Both the position numbers and the translations under genes were made by a program. From Candidatus Altarchaeota archaeon (GTDB lineage Archaea; Altiarchaeota; Altiarchaeia; IMC4; QMZM01): a stretch of DNA of 47,222 bases. Of the stretch, positions 1 to 7,794 are shown one piece after another. Location: positions 1-47,222 of the forward strand of contig JAFGDV010000007.1 in the NCBI GenBank assembly GCA_016931955.1, written 5' to 3'. The first letter of the stretch is position 1, and every line of letters begins with the position of its first letter. The notes beneath the pieces are model-generated. The model did not search any database. It had not been told where the DNA came from and worked only from the letters and a program-made list of their open reading frames with translations.

Positions 1-27
1 AAAAAGAATTCGCCATCAGGCGAATTC
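1..27 (-). terminator. Hairpin terminator of the 5S rRNA gene
   Basis: Read on the minus strand, a perfect 9-bp inverted repeat (GAATTCGCC / GGCGAATTC, 4-nt loop, 6-27) is followed by five T residues at 5-1. It lies about 50 nt beyond the 3' end of 5S rRNA and has the form of an intrinsic, T-tailed terminator. A near copy of this hairpin occurs at 22518-22537. Confidence 0.6.
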
Positions 28-48
28 CATTTCTCTTTTCCATCAATG

Positions 49-73
49 CTTTTCTCTTTCCTAAAGAGAAAAG
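49..73 (-). repeat. Purine/pyrimidine-rich hairpin downstream of 5S rRNA
   Basis: Perfect 11-bp arms (CTTTTCTCTTT 49-59 and AAAGAGAAAAG 63-73) enclose a 3-nt loop. The hairpin sits 4 nt from the 3' end of the 5S gene and may act in 3' end formation. The pairing of this type of stem with the GAATTCGC hairpin is repeated at 22518-22578. Confidence 0.6.
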
Positions 74-77
74 GATT

Positions 78-194
78 GGTCAACAGCGTCCTGGGCTTCC
101 CACTTATTAAGCAGTACAACCCAGATCGCTGGACGGCTTAACTTCTGCGTTCGGGATGAGTGCAGGTGTTGCCCGCCCGCTGTGGCCGTTGACC
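78..194 (-). rRNA. 5S ribosomal RNA
   Basis: The minus strand from 194 to 78 folds as 5S rRNA. The ends GGTCAAC and GTTGACC pair as helix I, and the highly conserved loop B/C segment with CCCGAAC and AGAAGTTAAGC is present. At about 117 nt the length is typical. No 23S or 16S gene lies upstream: the next feature in that direction is a protein gene on the same strand. The 5S gene is therefore unlinked to the 23S gene, at least on its 5' side, and must use its own promoter. Confidence 0.93.
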
Positions 195-217
195 ATTAAG
201 GATATCCGATTTTGGGG

Positions 218-224
218 TTAAAAA
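218..224 (-). promoter_or_regulatory. Probable TATA box of 5S rRNA
   Basis: On the minus strand TTTTTAA lies 24-30 nt upstream of the first base of 5S rRNA (194), the normal distance for an archaeal TATA box. The box is AT-rich rather than canonical, so confidence is limited. Confidence 0.4.
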
Positions 225-241
225 TCAATCCATGGGGGCAT

Positions 242-1042
242 CTAGCATCCTTCAAGGCATTCTTCCCTGTATTCTGCTGGCATCTGCATGCATGCTTGCT
301 TGCATAAGTCGCTTAGGTCCATTGGTTCTGCGGGTAGGGTGAATAGGCTGTCATCTGGTGTCTTGAGTGTGACGCTGGTCGCAGTCATCTTATAGTAGCC
401 TTCCTGTCCGGGAGAGGTTCCAGTTGACTCCACTAGGAGGGGTATGTAGTGGTTTGGGTGCACGCAGTACCTGACTGCCTCTTCGTTGGTTGTCATCTTG
501 AAGCATTGAGCTGTCACGCCTGCGATAACCTGTGTGCCTTCATAAACTGGTTTCTCTATGTCTTCCTCTATTTCTGAGGTCATATCCTCGAGATTGAAGC
601 CGTAGTCTGCTTCCTCCTGTGTTTCTCCGCCGAAGCAGCTCCATTCTCCCTCCATTTTTGTGCAAAAGTATGTTCCCTTGGGGATGTTGTAGGCTCGCAT
701 CTCCATTTCTTCTCCCTCGAAGCTGCCTGCTGTGTCCATCCTGAATTTCTCGCCGCTCTGGTATTGAGTCTGTGTCATCTTATCTGTTTCGCCTGCAGCC
801 GATGTTGTGATATCATATACTATGGTGTAACCAGATGGTTTGCCCAGGTTGAATAGGCTCTCTAATGATATTCCTTGAGGGGATGTTGTTGTAGTCTTTC
901 CTGTTGAAGCCAATGTTGTTGTCGTCTTTTCTCCTGCTATTGTGGTCGTTGTCGCGTTTGGTCCGCCTCCCATGCATCCGCACGTGGCTATCATCCCTAA
1001 GACAACCATAAGTGTCCATAATTTTTTGTCTTCGGTTTTCAT
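242..1042 (-). CDS. Secreted lipoprotein with Thr-rich linker, function unknown
   Basis: The 266-residue protein begins with a charged n-region, a hydrophobic stretch (about 8-20) and a lipobox-like ATCGC (Cys21/Cys23), so it is probably an exported lipoprotein held at the outer face of the membrane. Residues 30-55 are a linker with runs of four Thr, a probable O-glycosylated stalk. The following 170 residues look like a beta-rich extracellular domain with paired Cys (YFCTKM, WSCFGG) and the C-terminus has four further Cys. No family recognised; a LolA/LppX-like fold is possible but unproven. Start supported by GGTGAT just upstream. A divergent gene starts 51 nt away. Confidence 0.75.
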   Translation of the reverse strand: MKTEDKKLWTLMVVLGMIATCGCMGGGPNATTTTIAGEKTTTTLASTGKTTTTSPQGISLESLFNLGKPSGYTIVYDITTSAAGETDKMTQTQYQSGEKFRMDTAGSFEGEEMEMRAYNIPKGTYFCTKMEGEWSCFGGETQEEADYGFNLEDMTSEIEEDIEKPVYEGTQVIAGVTAQCFKMTTNEEAVRYCVHPNHYIPLLVESTGTSPGQEGYYKMTATSVTLKTPDDSLFTLPAEPMDLSDLCKQACMQMPAEYREECLEGC

Positions 1043-1093
1043 CTTTTAATCACCAAATTATGGTATAGTATTAAGCTATATGGGAATAAAACC

Positions 1094-1831
1094 ATGAAAA
1101 TCCCGGAATCCCATCCAAGGTATGAGTCACTCATGTATAGGCAGAGGATTGTCGAAGGTTTGAGGAAGGGTTATGTTGCTGAGGCGGGGCTTATAGCCCA
1201 TGGGAGGGGTGAGGCCTTCGATTACCTTCTCGGGGAGAGGACTGCTGAATCAGCCTATGATGCTGAGAGGGCTGCTGTTGCAGCGATTCTTTTATCCAAT
1301 AAGCCAGTATTCTCCGTGAATGGGAACACTGCAGCATTGGTTGCCGCTGAGATTGTATCCCTCGCCAAGGTAACCGGCGCAGGGATAGAGGTGAACCTCT
1401 TCCATAGGACGGATGAGCGGGAGAAACTCATTGAGGAGATACTCAAGGAGTTAGGTACTGAGGAGGTTCTCGGAGTCGGAGAAGGTATGGAAATTCTCCC
1501 TCATATTGAGTCTGCTCGTGCCCGAGCTGATCCGGGGGGTATATGGGTCGCAGACACCGTTCTCGTGTGTTTGGAGGATGGGGATAGAACGGAGGCTTTA
1601 GTTAAAATGAATAAGTGCGTTGTCTCAGTAGACCTGAATCCGCTTTCTAGGACGTCACAGTATGCAAGTATACCTGTTGTGGATAACGTAGTCAGGGCTG
1701 TGCCGAATATGATAGAGCTTGCTGGAGAGATGCTGAGTTGGAGTGAAGGGAAGCTGCGGAAAACACTGACTGACTTCAACGAAGAAGAGTGTCTGGAAAG
1801 AATGATTTCACTTATGCGTAAGGGTTTCTAG
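1094..1831 (+). CDS. 4-phosphopantoate--beta-alanine ligase (phosphopantothenate synthetase)
   Basis: The 245-residue protein matches the archaeal PPS family (formerly DUF137), which ligates 4-phosphopantoate to beta-alanine with ATP to give 4'-phosphopantothenate. It replaces the bacterial PanC route in archaeal coenzyme A synthesis. Recognisable segments are HPRYESLMYRQRIVEG at the N-terminus, SVNGNTAALV (66-80 region), ARADPGGIWVADTVL and VSVDLNPLSRTSQ, including the conserved DLNPLSRT-type phosphate/nucleotide-binding stretch. Length is typical. The 3' end overlaps the convergent dph5 gene by 24 nt. The partner pantoate kinase is not in the window. Confidence 0.9.
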   Translation: MKIPESHPRYESLMYRQRIVEGLRKGYVAEAGLIAHGRGEAFDYLLGERTAESAYDAERAAVAAILLSNKPVFSVNGNTAALVAAEIVSLAKVTGAGIEVNLFHRTDEREKLIEEILKELGTEEVLGVGEGMEILPHIESARARADPGGIWVADTVLVCLEDGDRTEALVKMNKCVVSVDLNPLSRTSQYASIPVVDNVVRAVPNMIELAGEMLSWSEGKLRKTLTDFNEEECLERMISLMRKGF

Positions 1832-2569
1832 CATCTCCTCCTCCATGAAGTGCAGTCTTCCAGGAACTACTAGGATGTGCGGGGGTTTCCCGAAGTCGTA
1901 ATCCTTAACATCTTTGGCCTTCCCGTATCTGATCAATGAGTCGCCTCCGAGACGCGCTGCTCCTATACACAGTGTTTCCTCTGTGAATATACTCTCTCTT
2001 CTTTTCTCCTCTATTTGGAGCAGGATCCTTATTGCATCATTCACGGTCATGTATCTGTCTTCTTCCGCGCGCACGTCTAGGAGGAAGAGGGTGTGTGCTC
2101 CCAGCTTAAGGTTGTCTCTGAGCACGTCATAGAATGACGTTGGATGGTAGCCCTTCTCTGGGTACGGTATAGAAGCTGTTTTGCCGAAGTTATACGCTTG
2201 TAGGCCTGTTTCCATGACTGCTGAGTAGATGGATGATGAATGGATTACCCTGGTTTTTATGCCTGATTTTCCTGCCCTGAGAACTATGTCTGAGTGGGTT
2301 GTCGCAATCATCGGGTCCCCAGAGACCAACAATGCAGCGTCTTCTTTAAGCGAATACTTTAATATGTTTTCATCCGGACGCTCTTCAAGGTCCTGCCTGC
2401 TGAGGATAAGTATTTTTTTGCCTATCAACCCCTCCAGTCTGCCTAAATCGCCGTTGAAGGCGTTGGTGTAGAATTCAGCGTAGACTTTGTCGATCTTCTT
2501 CAGTATATTGAGGGATCGGAGGCTTATGTCTTCTTCGTCATGGATCCCCAAGCCTATGAGGTAGAGCAT
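1808..2569 (-). CDS. dph5: Diphthine synthase
   Basis: SAM-dependent methyltransferase of the tetrapyrrole-methylase fold that methylates the modified histidine of elongation factor 2 in diphthamide synthesis. The start at 2569 gives MLYLIGLGIHDEEDISL, the expected N-terminus, and 253 residues, the usual family length. An upstream in-frame extension to 2677 would run into the S-layer coding region and lacks family similarity. Motifs include GLGIHDEEDIS, LLVSGDPMIATTH (the GDP-AT SAM loop), SSSIYSAVMETGLQAYNFGKT and LFLLDVRAEE. It lies 80 nt downstream of the S-layer gene, beyond that gene's terminator, and converges with the upstream ligase gene. Confidence 0.93.
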   Translation of the reverse strand: MLYLIGLGIHDEEDISLRSLNILKKIDKVYAEFYTNAFNGDLGRLEGLIGKKILILSRQDLEERPDENILKYSLKEDAALLVSGDPMIATTHSDIVLRAGKSGIKTRVIHSSSIYSAVMETGLQAYNFGKTASIPYPEKGYHPTSFYDVLRDNLKLGAHTLFLLDVRAEEDRYMTVNDAIRILLQIEEKRRESIFTEETLCIGAARLGGDSLIRYGKAKDVKDYDFGKPPHILVVPGRLHFMEEEMLETLTHK

Positions 2570-2581
2570 TGTAGAAATATT

Positions 2582-2634
2582 TTTAGAAAAACAAAAAGAA
2601 AAAGAAAAGAAATAAGGCCTGATTAGGGCCTTAT
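2582..2634 (-). terminator. Terminator of the S-layer gene
   Basis: Sixteen nt after the S-layer stop codon, minus-strand arms ATAAGGCC / GGCCTTAT (8 bp, 7-nt loop, 2612-2634) are followed by a 30-nt tract of T with a few C and A (2611-2582). This is the strongest terminator in the window, fitting a very highly transcribed gene. Confidence 0.75.
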
Positions 2635-2649
2635 CGTGTTTTGGTTCAC

Positions 2650-5553
2650 TTATGCGTGTACATGTGCGTACAGCCACTGGACTAAGGCGTCGCCTGCAGC
2701 AAGTGTTTCCTCGTACTCGTAACCTGCGACAATCAGCAGATTACCGTCTTTCTTAACTACAAACTTGTCTGCTTCTGCGGCGATCTCCTCTTTGGTGACC
2801 GTACACATTCCGTTGACTGCTGGACCGCCTACTATGACCAGGTTCTTGGTTGTGTCGGCGCCGACCTCAGCTACCACCATCCTTCCTATAATCTTGTTCA
2901 CGGTGGATGATGTGTAGGTCTGCTCCTCTGCTCCGCCCACGTCAACAGAGAACTCCTTCACCTTGAAGGTACAGCATCCTGCTGTTACCTCAGTGCCTTC
3001 ATCTTCTTTGGTTACGGTGTCCTCTACGTAGGTGGCTTCTTCTCCAATACCCAGGAAGTAGGTTGAATCAACCGCCTTCGTCGGATGGCACAGTGTCACT
3101 CCATCAATCTTGTTGTCTACGCCCCAGTCTATGGTGTATGTCTGACCGCTGAATGGTGCGATCAACAAGGTGTCTATGTCCTCATCCAGTTCTTTGATTT
3201 TGTTGGCGTCGTTCGCTGTACCATTTGTTTGTCCGAAGGAGTCATAGAGTTTCACGCTGTTCTTGTACTTGTAGCTGGCACCCTCGTTGTAGCCTCTATC
3301 GGAGAAGTCTATAACTGTGACTTCGTCGGCTTCGTCTTCTGCCCTGAACACAACCAACAGGTCGTCGTCGTTTCTTGCCTTAGATCCTGCTAGTCCATCG
3401 CTGTTGTAGTCGCAGGTGGCGTTCTCTGTTTGGTTGGAGTTCATGTCCCAAGCAAGGCCGCACTCTCTAATGACCTCCAGGGATAGGGCTGTGTCCATGT
3501 CAAAGTCCTCGAATTTCCCTACCATTGTTGGGTCTATAGTCAGCTCGAAGTCAGTTCCACTGTTATCAGAGTACACTATGGTGTTGGTGCTCTCATCGAA
3601 CCACAGAATTCCAGCATATCCGCCTTCTGCATCAGCTTTCCAGAACAGGTCGTCCACGTCAAGCGATATGTTGGCGTCTTTCTCGTAATCCGGCGGGTCT
3701 GTGTCATCCATAGCATCAACGAGAGATAACTTCCTTATCTTTATGTCAGCAATACCAGTACAGTTACATGTCGGCGTTGATCCAATCCCTGCAAGACAAG
3801 TTGCTAGCCCTCCGGCTGTTACTCCTGTACCGTCTGGGTTACAGACCCTGTCCAGGGTTATCTTCTTCTTGGATCCGCTGATCAACGGCTTCCTTGTAAC
3901 CGCTACCGTATCCTCGGCGTCGCTTGATCCCTTCTTCTTGCCGTACTTTGAGTACTCCCATATGTCCCCATCCAGGAAGAACATGTCTCCCTTAGAGAAC
4001 GGACCCTCGGATATCTTGACGTCATCGTATCTGTTTCCATCGTCTCCTGTTAAGCTGATGGCTAGATCATATACGTCTGATCCTCTCTCTAACACGATTG
4101 CGTCAGCTCCTCCGGAGCATTCCATGTCCCTGTAGTTGCCTGTCATGTAACCCTTAAAGGTCAGCATGAACTGGCTTGGGAAGTTAAGGGCTTCATCCTC
4201 TCCGAGCGCATCGACACCCTCTATGTCGTCCTTTAATACAACCTCTATCTTATGCAGGACTTCATAATTGTTCCCTAGCTTTGTGTCGTATTCGCTGATG
4301 TCGCAGTCGAAGTCAGGATCTGCTGCAAGTGTAGCGTTGCATGGACCCTTAAAGTCGTCCCAGTACACCTTCCATCCTTCGTATTCGACGCCTCCGAGCT
4401 CAAGGTCTTCTGCATCTTCTAATACGACCTCGCTTGAGGTGTCATATACTATGATGGATGCTGTCTCAACTGCGCCGGCTGCTTCGGCGTATACGCCTGC
4501 TACCTCCAGTTCATCGACGACGCCGTTGGCCATCTTGGATATCTGTACCTGGACTATGGTTCCATCAGGCTTCTCAACGTCGAGCAGGATACCTGCGACC
4601 TCATACTCGCCTGAGTATATGAGGTGGTCTATCTTAAACTTGTATCCATGGAACTCTGACGTGTATCCTTCGCTTGTTATGTCGTCCAAGACCTTACCCT
4701 CTGCAAGGAATATCTCGTCACTGTCTATGTCTTTCACATAGTATTCCTTGCCCATGAAGATGATCTTACCTCTGTACTCGAAGTCGGCGAACTTTTCTGT
4801 GGTTCCAGTGGTTATATCCATGTCCTCTAGTGGGATGTATCCTACATCAACCACATACTTTATTGCTTCGCTTTCGATTGCCATCTTCAGTGCTTCGCTG
4901 TCGTCGTCGCCTAGGCCTATCTCGTAGTACCTTATCTTGCTCTGGTTTATCATTATCTTCTCTTTCATCTCGTGGGATGGGTTCTTCAGTCCCTCAACAC
5001 ACAGGGTCTTACAGAACAGACAGTGTATGTTGTTGTATGTCCCCTCCAATAGGATGCCTGCTTCCGTCCTCATCTGCTGCTCGCAGGCTAGGGCATACTG
5101 GGTAAAGTCCCCTCTCTCATAGGTCTTCCACGACGTGCCTTCAAAATGGAAACCCTTAGCCTTGTCTTTGCTGTAGAAGTTCGGTGTTGTCGTTATGTTT
5201 CCGGCCTCCTCTGGTTTGTCGTCTTGTACGTAGTCACCGGTTGCGCCGATGGCTGCCGTCTCAATCACTACCTGACCTTGTGGTTCATAGGTTGGCACAA
5301 AGGTCTCAGTCTTTGTCATATACGCTAGGTTACCTACAGTGGCTGCAATATTGCCGCCTGCAACAGCGTCTGTGGCCATGCCCTTCTCACCGACTACAAT
5401 CTGCACTATTGGATTGAAGTTGGCGTCAAAGAAGAAGCCCTTGTCAACGCCTGTCATGTCCATTCCTGCACTGACCGGCGCTGCTAACGCTGCTCCAAGC
5501 ATTGCTGTGCTCGCCACAAAAGTACCTATGCGTTTCACATCAATACTTTTCAT
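2650..5553 (-). CDS. S-layer protein, MJ0822-type
   Basis: A 967-residue secreted surface protein. Residues 1-29 are a signal peptide (MKSIDVKRIGTFVASTAMLG then a cleavage region APVSAG). The segment IVQIVVGEKGMATDAVAGGNIAATVGNLAY just after it matches the conserved N-terminal block of methanococcal S-layer proteins, and the C-terminal LLIVAGYEYEETLAAGDALVQWL matches their conserved C-terminal block. The middle is Asp/Glu/Thr-rich with several N-glycosylation sequons (for example NITT, NQSK, NATL, NCTG). About 17 Cys are present, including HCLFCKTLC, so disulfides are likely. Hamus subunits of Altiarchaeota also carry S-layer-like N-termini and are a possible alternative identity. It has its own promoter and terminator. 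Confidence 0.88.
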   Translation of the reverse strand: MKSIDVKRIGTFVASTAMLGAALAAPVSAGMDMTGVDKGFFFDANFNPIVQIVVGEKGMATDAVAGGNIAATVGNLAYMTKTETFVPTYEPQGQVVIETAAIGATGDYVQDDKPEEAGNITTTPNFYSKDKAKGFHFEGTSWKTYERGDFTQYALACEQQMRTEAGILLEGTYNNIHCLFCKTLCVEGLKNPSHEMKEKIMINQSKIRYYEIGLGDDDSEALKMAIESEAIKYVVDVGYIPLEDMDITTGTTEKFADFEYRGKIIFMGKEYYVKDIDSDEIFLAEGKVLDDITSEGYTSEFHGYKFKIDHLIYSGEYEVAGILLDVEKPDGTIVQVQISKMANGVVDELEVAGVYAEAAGAVETASIIVYDTSSEVVLEDAEDLELGGVEYEGWKVYWDDFKGPCNATLAADPDFDCDISEYDTKLGNNYEVLHKIEVVLKDDIEGVDALGEDEALNFPSQFMLTFKGYMTGNYRDMECSGGADAIVLERGSDVYDLAISLTGDDGNRYDDVKISEGPFSKGDMFFLDGDIWEYSKYGKKKGSSDAEDTVAVTRKPLISGSKKKITLDRVCNPDGTGVTAGGLATCLAGIGSTPTCNCTGIADIKIRKLSLVDAMDDTDPPDYEKDANISLDVDDLFWKADAEGGYAGILWFDESTNTIVYSDNSGTDFELTIDPTMVGKFEDFDMDTALSLEVIRECGLAWDMNSNQTENATCDYNSDGLAGSKARNDDDLLVVFRAEDEADEVTVIDFSDRGYNEGASYKYKNSVKLYDSFGQTNGTANDANKIKELDEDIDTLLIAPFSGQTYTIDWGVDNKIDGVTLCHPTKAVDSTYFLGIGEEATYVEDTVTKEDEGTEVTAGCCTFKVKEFSVDVGGAEEQTYTSSTVNKIIGRMVVAEVGADTTKNLVIVGGPAVNGMCTVTKEEIAAEADKFVVKKDGNLLIVAGYEYEETLAAGDALVQWLYAHVHA

Positions 5554-5580
5554 GTCTTTTCCTCCATTTTTTACGTTTGT

Positions 5581-5606
5581 TACTTACAGGGTATACCCTG
5601 TAAGTA
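5581..5606 (-). promoter_or_regulatory. 26-bp perfect palindrome in S-layer 5' leader
   Basis: Every base from 5581 to 5606 pairs across the centre at 5593/5594 (each arm TACTTACAGGGTA). It starts 23 nt from the TATA-like run, so the mRNA would begin with, or very near, this hairpin. Either an operator or a 5' stabilising stem-loop would fit. Confidence 0.7.
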
Positions 5607-5628
5607 CTCTATGAATTATGAATGACGC

Positions 5629-5640
5629 TATATATATTTG
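5629..5640 (-). promoter_or_regulatory. S-layer promoter TATA box
   Basis: Minus-strand CAAATATATATA is a strong archaeal TATA box about 80 nt upstream of the S-layer ATG. The predicted transcript start, about 25-27 nt downstream, falls at 5605-5608. A Shine-Dalgarno GGAGG lies shortly before the ATG at 5553. Confidence 0.65.
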
Positions 5641-5738
5641 TTGCCGAACAGAAAACGAATGAACCGAACTATAGGTCTTTATTAGGTTAAAAAAGTTCAT
5701 ATGGGCTTTATTTTTAGCAATAAAGTTCGAAAAGTTTT

Positions 5739-6815
5739 TTATTCGTTAAAAACCCATTTTTGAATCTTTATCCAGTTTGTTCTGCCTTCTTTTCTCCTTT
5801 CTATGATATTACGCTTCTCTAAACGCTTCATTAGGTCTGAAAGGGTCGCTTTAGGTATCCCCGTAGTCTTATAGATGTAAGCCTGCGTTATTTCATCATC
5901 GGCCTGCTCTATGACCCCCAACACCTTCCTCTCGTTCTCCTCAAGCATGTTGATGACGGAAGACTTTATCTTCCTGCTCTGCGCCCCCTCCACAAGGGTA
6001 ACATCCTCTATATGAGATACCTCCATGCCTTCATGCCCCCCCTCTGGAACCTCTATAACGTCTCCGCCCTCGCCAACAACCCCATCCTCAGTTCTTTCCT
6101 TCGAAACACCCTTCCTCCGTCTCCTAAAAACAGAGTAGACAAAAACCAGTAAAAATAAGGCAATTACTGCAAGAAAATAGAAGATATTGTCTTGTCCGAC
6201 AACACCCCTCTGATTTATCCTGTAATCATACTCGAAGCTGAAATAGGTTGTCTGCGGATAAAGAGACATCTCAGCTGTCAGGTTCTTAGATGACCTCAAT
6301 ATGTCCTTCGGTCTCAGAGAGAGAACATCAGTGCCTTCTGGAAATCTTACATTAACTATGGTCTGACCTGGTGTGGATGTGGTTGAGAAATTAAACGACC
6401 ATATGCTGCCCTTCTTGCTGGTAAGGTCAAGCGTTTTGTACTGAAGCCTTATATTCCTATCATCTGTTGTTCTAAGATAGAACGTAAGCAGTTGTCGACC
6501 GCCAGCCGGGTCGACATCGTATTGCAGAGTATTACCCCTTGAGTCCTTGATCACAACATCCCGTATATCCCCTAGCGTGAGGATTCCGGCTATCGTGTTG
6601 TTGACTTCCAGCCCAACCTCCACATCAACGAAACCGTTCTCATAGACCAGGAGGTTTATGTAGTTGATTTTGTATATGCCAAATTCTTTGACTTCGTTGG
6701 CTTCCTGAGCTGATGCGGATTGGATGAGGATTATGATAACCAGCATCTGGATGAGCCATAAAATCGTCTTAATCCTGGGCGAGTATTTTACCGTAGAGTT
6801 TCTTTCTTTCATCAT
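5739..6815 (-). CDS. Membrane-anchored winged-helix regulator
   Basis: The 358 residues divide into an N-terminal signal/anchor (about 17-36, ending SASA), a beta-rich extracellular domain (40-205), one transmembrane helix (211-230, followed by RRRRK), an acidic linker and a C-terminal winged helix (290-352: EENERKVLGVIEQ, ITQAYIYKTTGIPKATLSDLMKRLEKRNIIERR). This architecture is known in archaea as a one-component regulator: an outside sensor coupled directly to a cytoplasmic DNA-binding domain. The start overlaps the upstream gene by 47 nt; a later in-frame ATG exists, but it would remove the positive n-region of the signal. Target genes are unknown; the S-layer gene and the divergent HTH gene are the nearest candidates. 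Confidence 0.75.
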   Translation of the reverse strand: MMKERNSTVKYSPRIKTILWLIQMLVIIILIQSASAQEANEVKEFGIYKINYINLLVYENGFVDVEVGLEVNNTIAGILTLGDIRDVVIKDSRGNTLQYDVDPAGGRQLLTFYLRTTDDRNIRLQYKTLDLTSKKGSIWSFNFSTTSTPGQTIVNVRFPEGTDVLSLRPKDILRSSKNLTAEMSLYPQTTYFSFEYDYRINQRGVVGQDNIFYFLAVIALFLLVFVYSVFRRRRKGVSKERTEDGVVGEGGDVIEVPEGGHEGMEVSHIEDVTLVEGAQSRKIKSSVINMLEENERKVLGVIEQADDEITQAYIYKTTGIPKATLSDLMKRLEKRNIIERRKEGRTNWIKIQKWVFNE

Positions 6816-7257
6816 CCTTCAGTAGAGAGATTATCTTTGATGAATAGGTTTGGGCTATCTCGGAGACGTCAGCAAGCAGGGACTGCATCTCATCCATGGA
6901 CAATGTGACCTTGTCTGGCTCCATGATCTCTATCGCCGAAGGACCATAACGCATGACGACCGAAACGAACCACCTGAAGTCCATTACAAGCAGCTTTATC
7001 TCAACCACGCCTGAGAAGAACTCGGAGTCCTTATCCTTGTATTTCTGGATGTCGTATAATTTAGCATACATGAGCTTCACGTGCTTTTCCCCCGCTAAAC
7101 CTTCAAATATCGTCTTCTTCAGTGCCTTCTCCGCCGCTTCTCTATCGTTGCTCTGCACTTCAATGAATAATCTTCCGAGTATGGCACCATCCTTCAGATA
7201 AGCATCTACGTCGATACCTTCATTGAATATCTGCTCCATTATGGGCTTGTCCGCCAT
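6769..7257 (-). CDS. Conserved-looking protein of unknown function
   Basis: A 162-residue soluble, mixed alpha/beta protein that I do not recognise. The first half alternates strands and helices (AILGRLFIEVQS, REAAEKALKKTI), followed by YAKLYDIQKYK, a hydrophobic EIKLLVMDFRWFVSVVMRYGPSAIEIMEP and a C-terminal helical region (MDEMQSLLADVSEIAQTYSSKIISLL). No signal or membrane helix. Its stop lies inside the next gene, the membrane-bound regulator, so the two are translationally coupled and probably work together. It starts divergently from a small HTH gene across a 58-bp region holding a tandem repeat. Confidence 0.7.
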   Translation of the reverse strand: MADKPIMEQIFNEGIDVDAYLKDGAILGRLFIEVQSNDREAAEKALKKTIFEGLAGEKHVKLMYAKLYDIQKYKDKDSEFFSGVVEIKLLVMDFRWFVSVVMRYGPSAIEIMEPDKVTLSMDEMQSLLADVSEIAQTYSSKIISLLKDDERKKLYGKILAQD

Positions 7258-7292
7258 TTTTCTCAGAGACTTATTTTTCTCAGAGACTTATT
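7258..7292. repeat. Tandem 18-bp repeat in divergent promoter (candidate operator)
   Basis: TTTTCTCAGAGACTTATT occurs at 7258-7275 and again at 7275-7292, two exact copies on a 17-bp period. They fill most of the space between the divergent starts at 7257 and 7316, where both promoters must lie. This is the normal place and form of a binding site for an HTH regulator. Confidence 0.65.
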
Positions 7293-7315
7293 ATTGTTTT
7301 TATCTTATATTAGAT

Positions 7316-7792
7316 ATGTCTCTGAATGAATATAAACAATGTATGATGAACCTGCTAGCAGATATCAGGCTAAGGTGGTATGACGACGAAAGCCTGCTCT
7401 CAGACGACTCAAGGAAGCTCATAGAGCTCCTCCTGGACTCCCTGGGTGTCTCACGGGATATTGCATCAGACCTGTTCGAGGTATTGCTGTTGGCGAAATC
7501 CAAGGGCGTTGGATTAACCTCCTCTGAGATAAGGAAGGGCATCTTGGAACTCCGAGAGAAAAGAGGTGTTATCGGTGATAATAAATTGTCTTTGAGGAAC
7601 ATACAGATTTGGTTGAAATTCTTCCGCGACCTGGAGCTGGTTGAAAGGATAGGTTCCCGCTATCTTTTCTCCAAGAACAAGAAGCCAAGTGTTCTCTTTA
7701 TGGAGAAAACGAAGCCAGAAGTGATAGACAAAAGCGTTGACTTCATCCACAGACTGCTGGAGGAGATAGAGAAATCCCATAACATCAGGTAA
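7316..7792 (+). CDS. Small HTH-type putative regulator
   Basis: A 158-residue protein starting at MSLNEYKQCMMNLL (7316); an upstream extension to 7223 would run through the divergent gene and its promoter. The central part (LTSSEIRKGILELREKRG, LSLRNIQIWLKFFRDLELVERIGSRYLF) looks like a winged helix with a recognition helix and beta wing. The rest is helical and charged. No family assigned. The gene lies 2 nt upstream of the tRNA thiolase gene, so the two are probably cotranscribed. The tandem repeat directly upstream may be its own operator. Confidence 0.65.
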   Translation: MSLNEYKQCMMNLLADIRLRWYDDESLLSDDSRKLIELLLDSLGVSRDIASDLFEVLLLAKSKGVGLTSSEIRKGILELREKRGVIGDNKLSLRNIQIWLKFFRDLELVERIGSRYLFSKNKKPSVLFMEKTKPEVIDKSVDFIHRLLEEIEKSHNIR

Positions 7793-7794
7793 AG

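Noticed and set aside
2570-2677. N-terminal extension of diphthine synthase
   Set aside because: The extra 36 residues cover the S-layer terminator and gene end; the family begins at MLYLIGLG.
4268-4741. 157-codon open frame on the plus strand (and several similar ones at 3085-5614)
   Set aside because: All antisense to the S-layer gene; its biased codon use leaves long empty frames.
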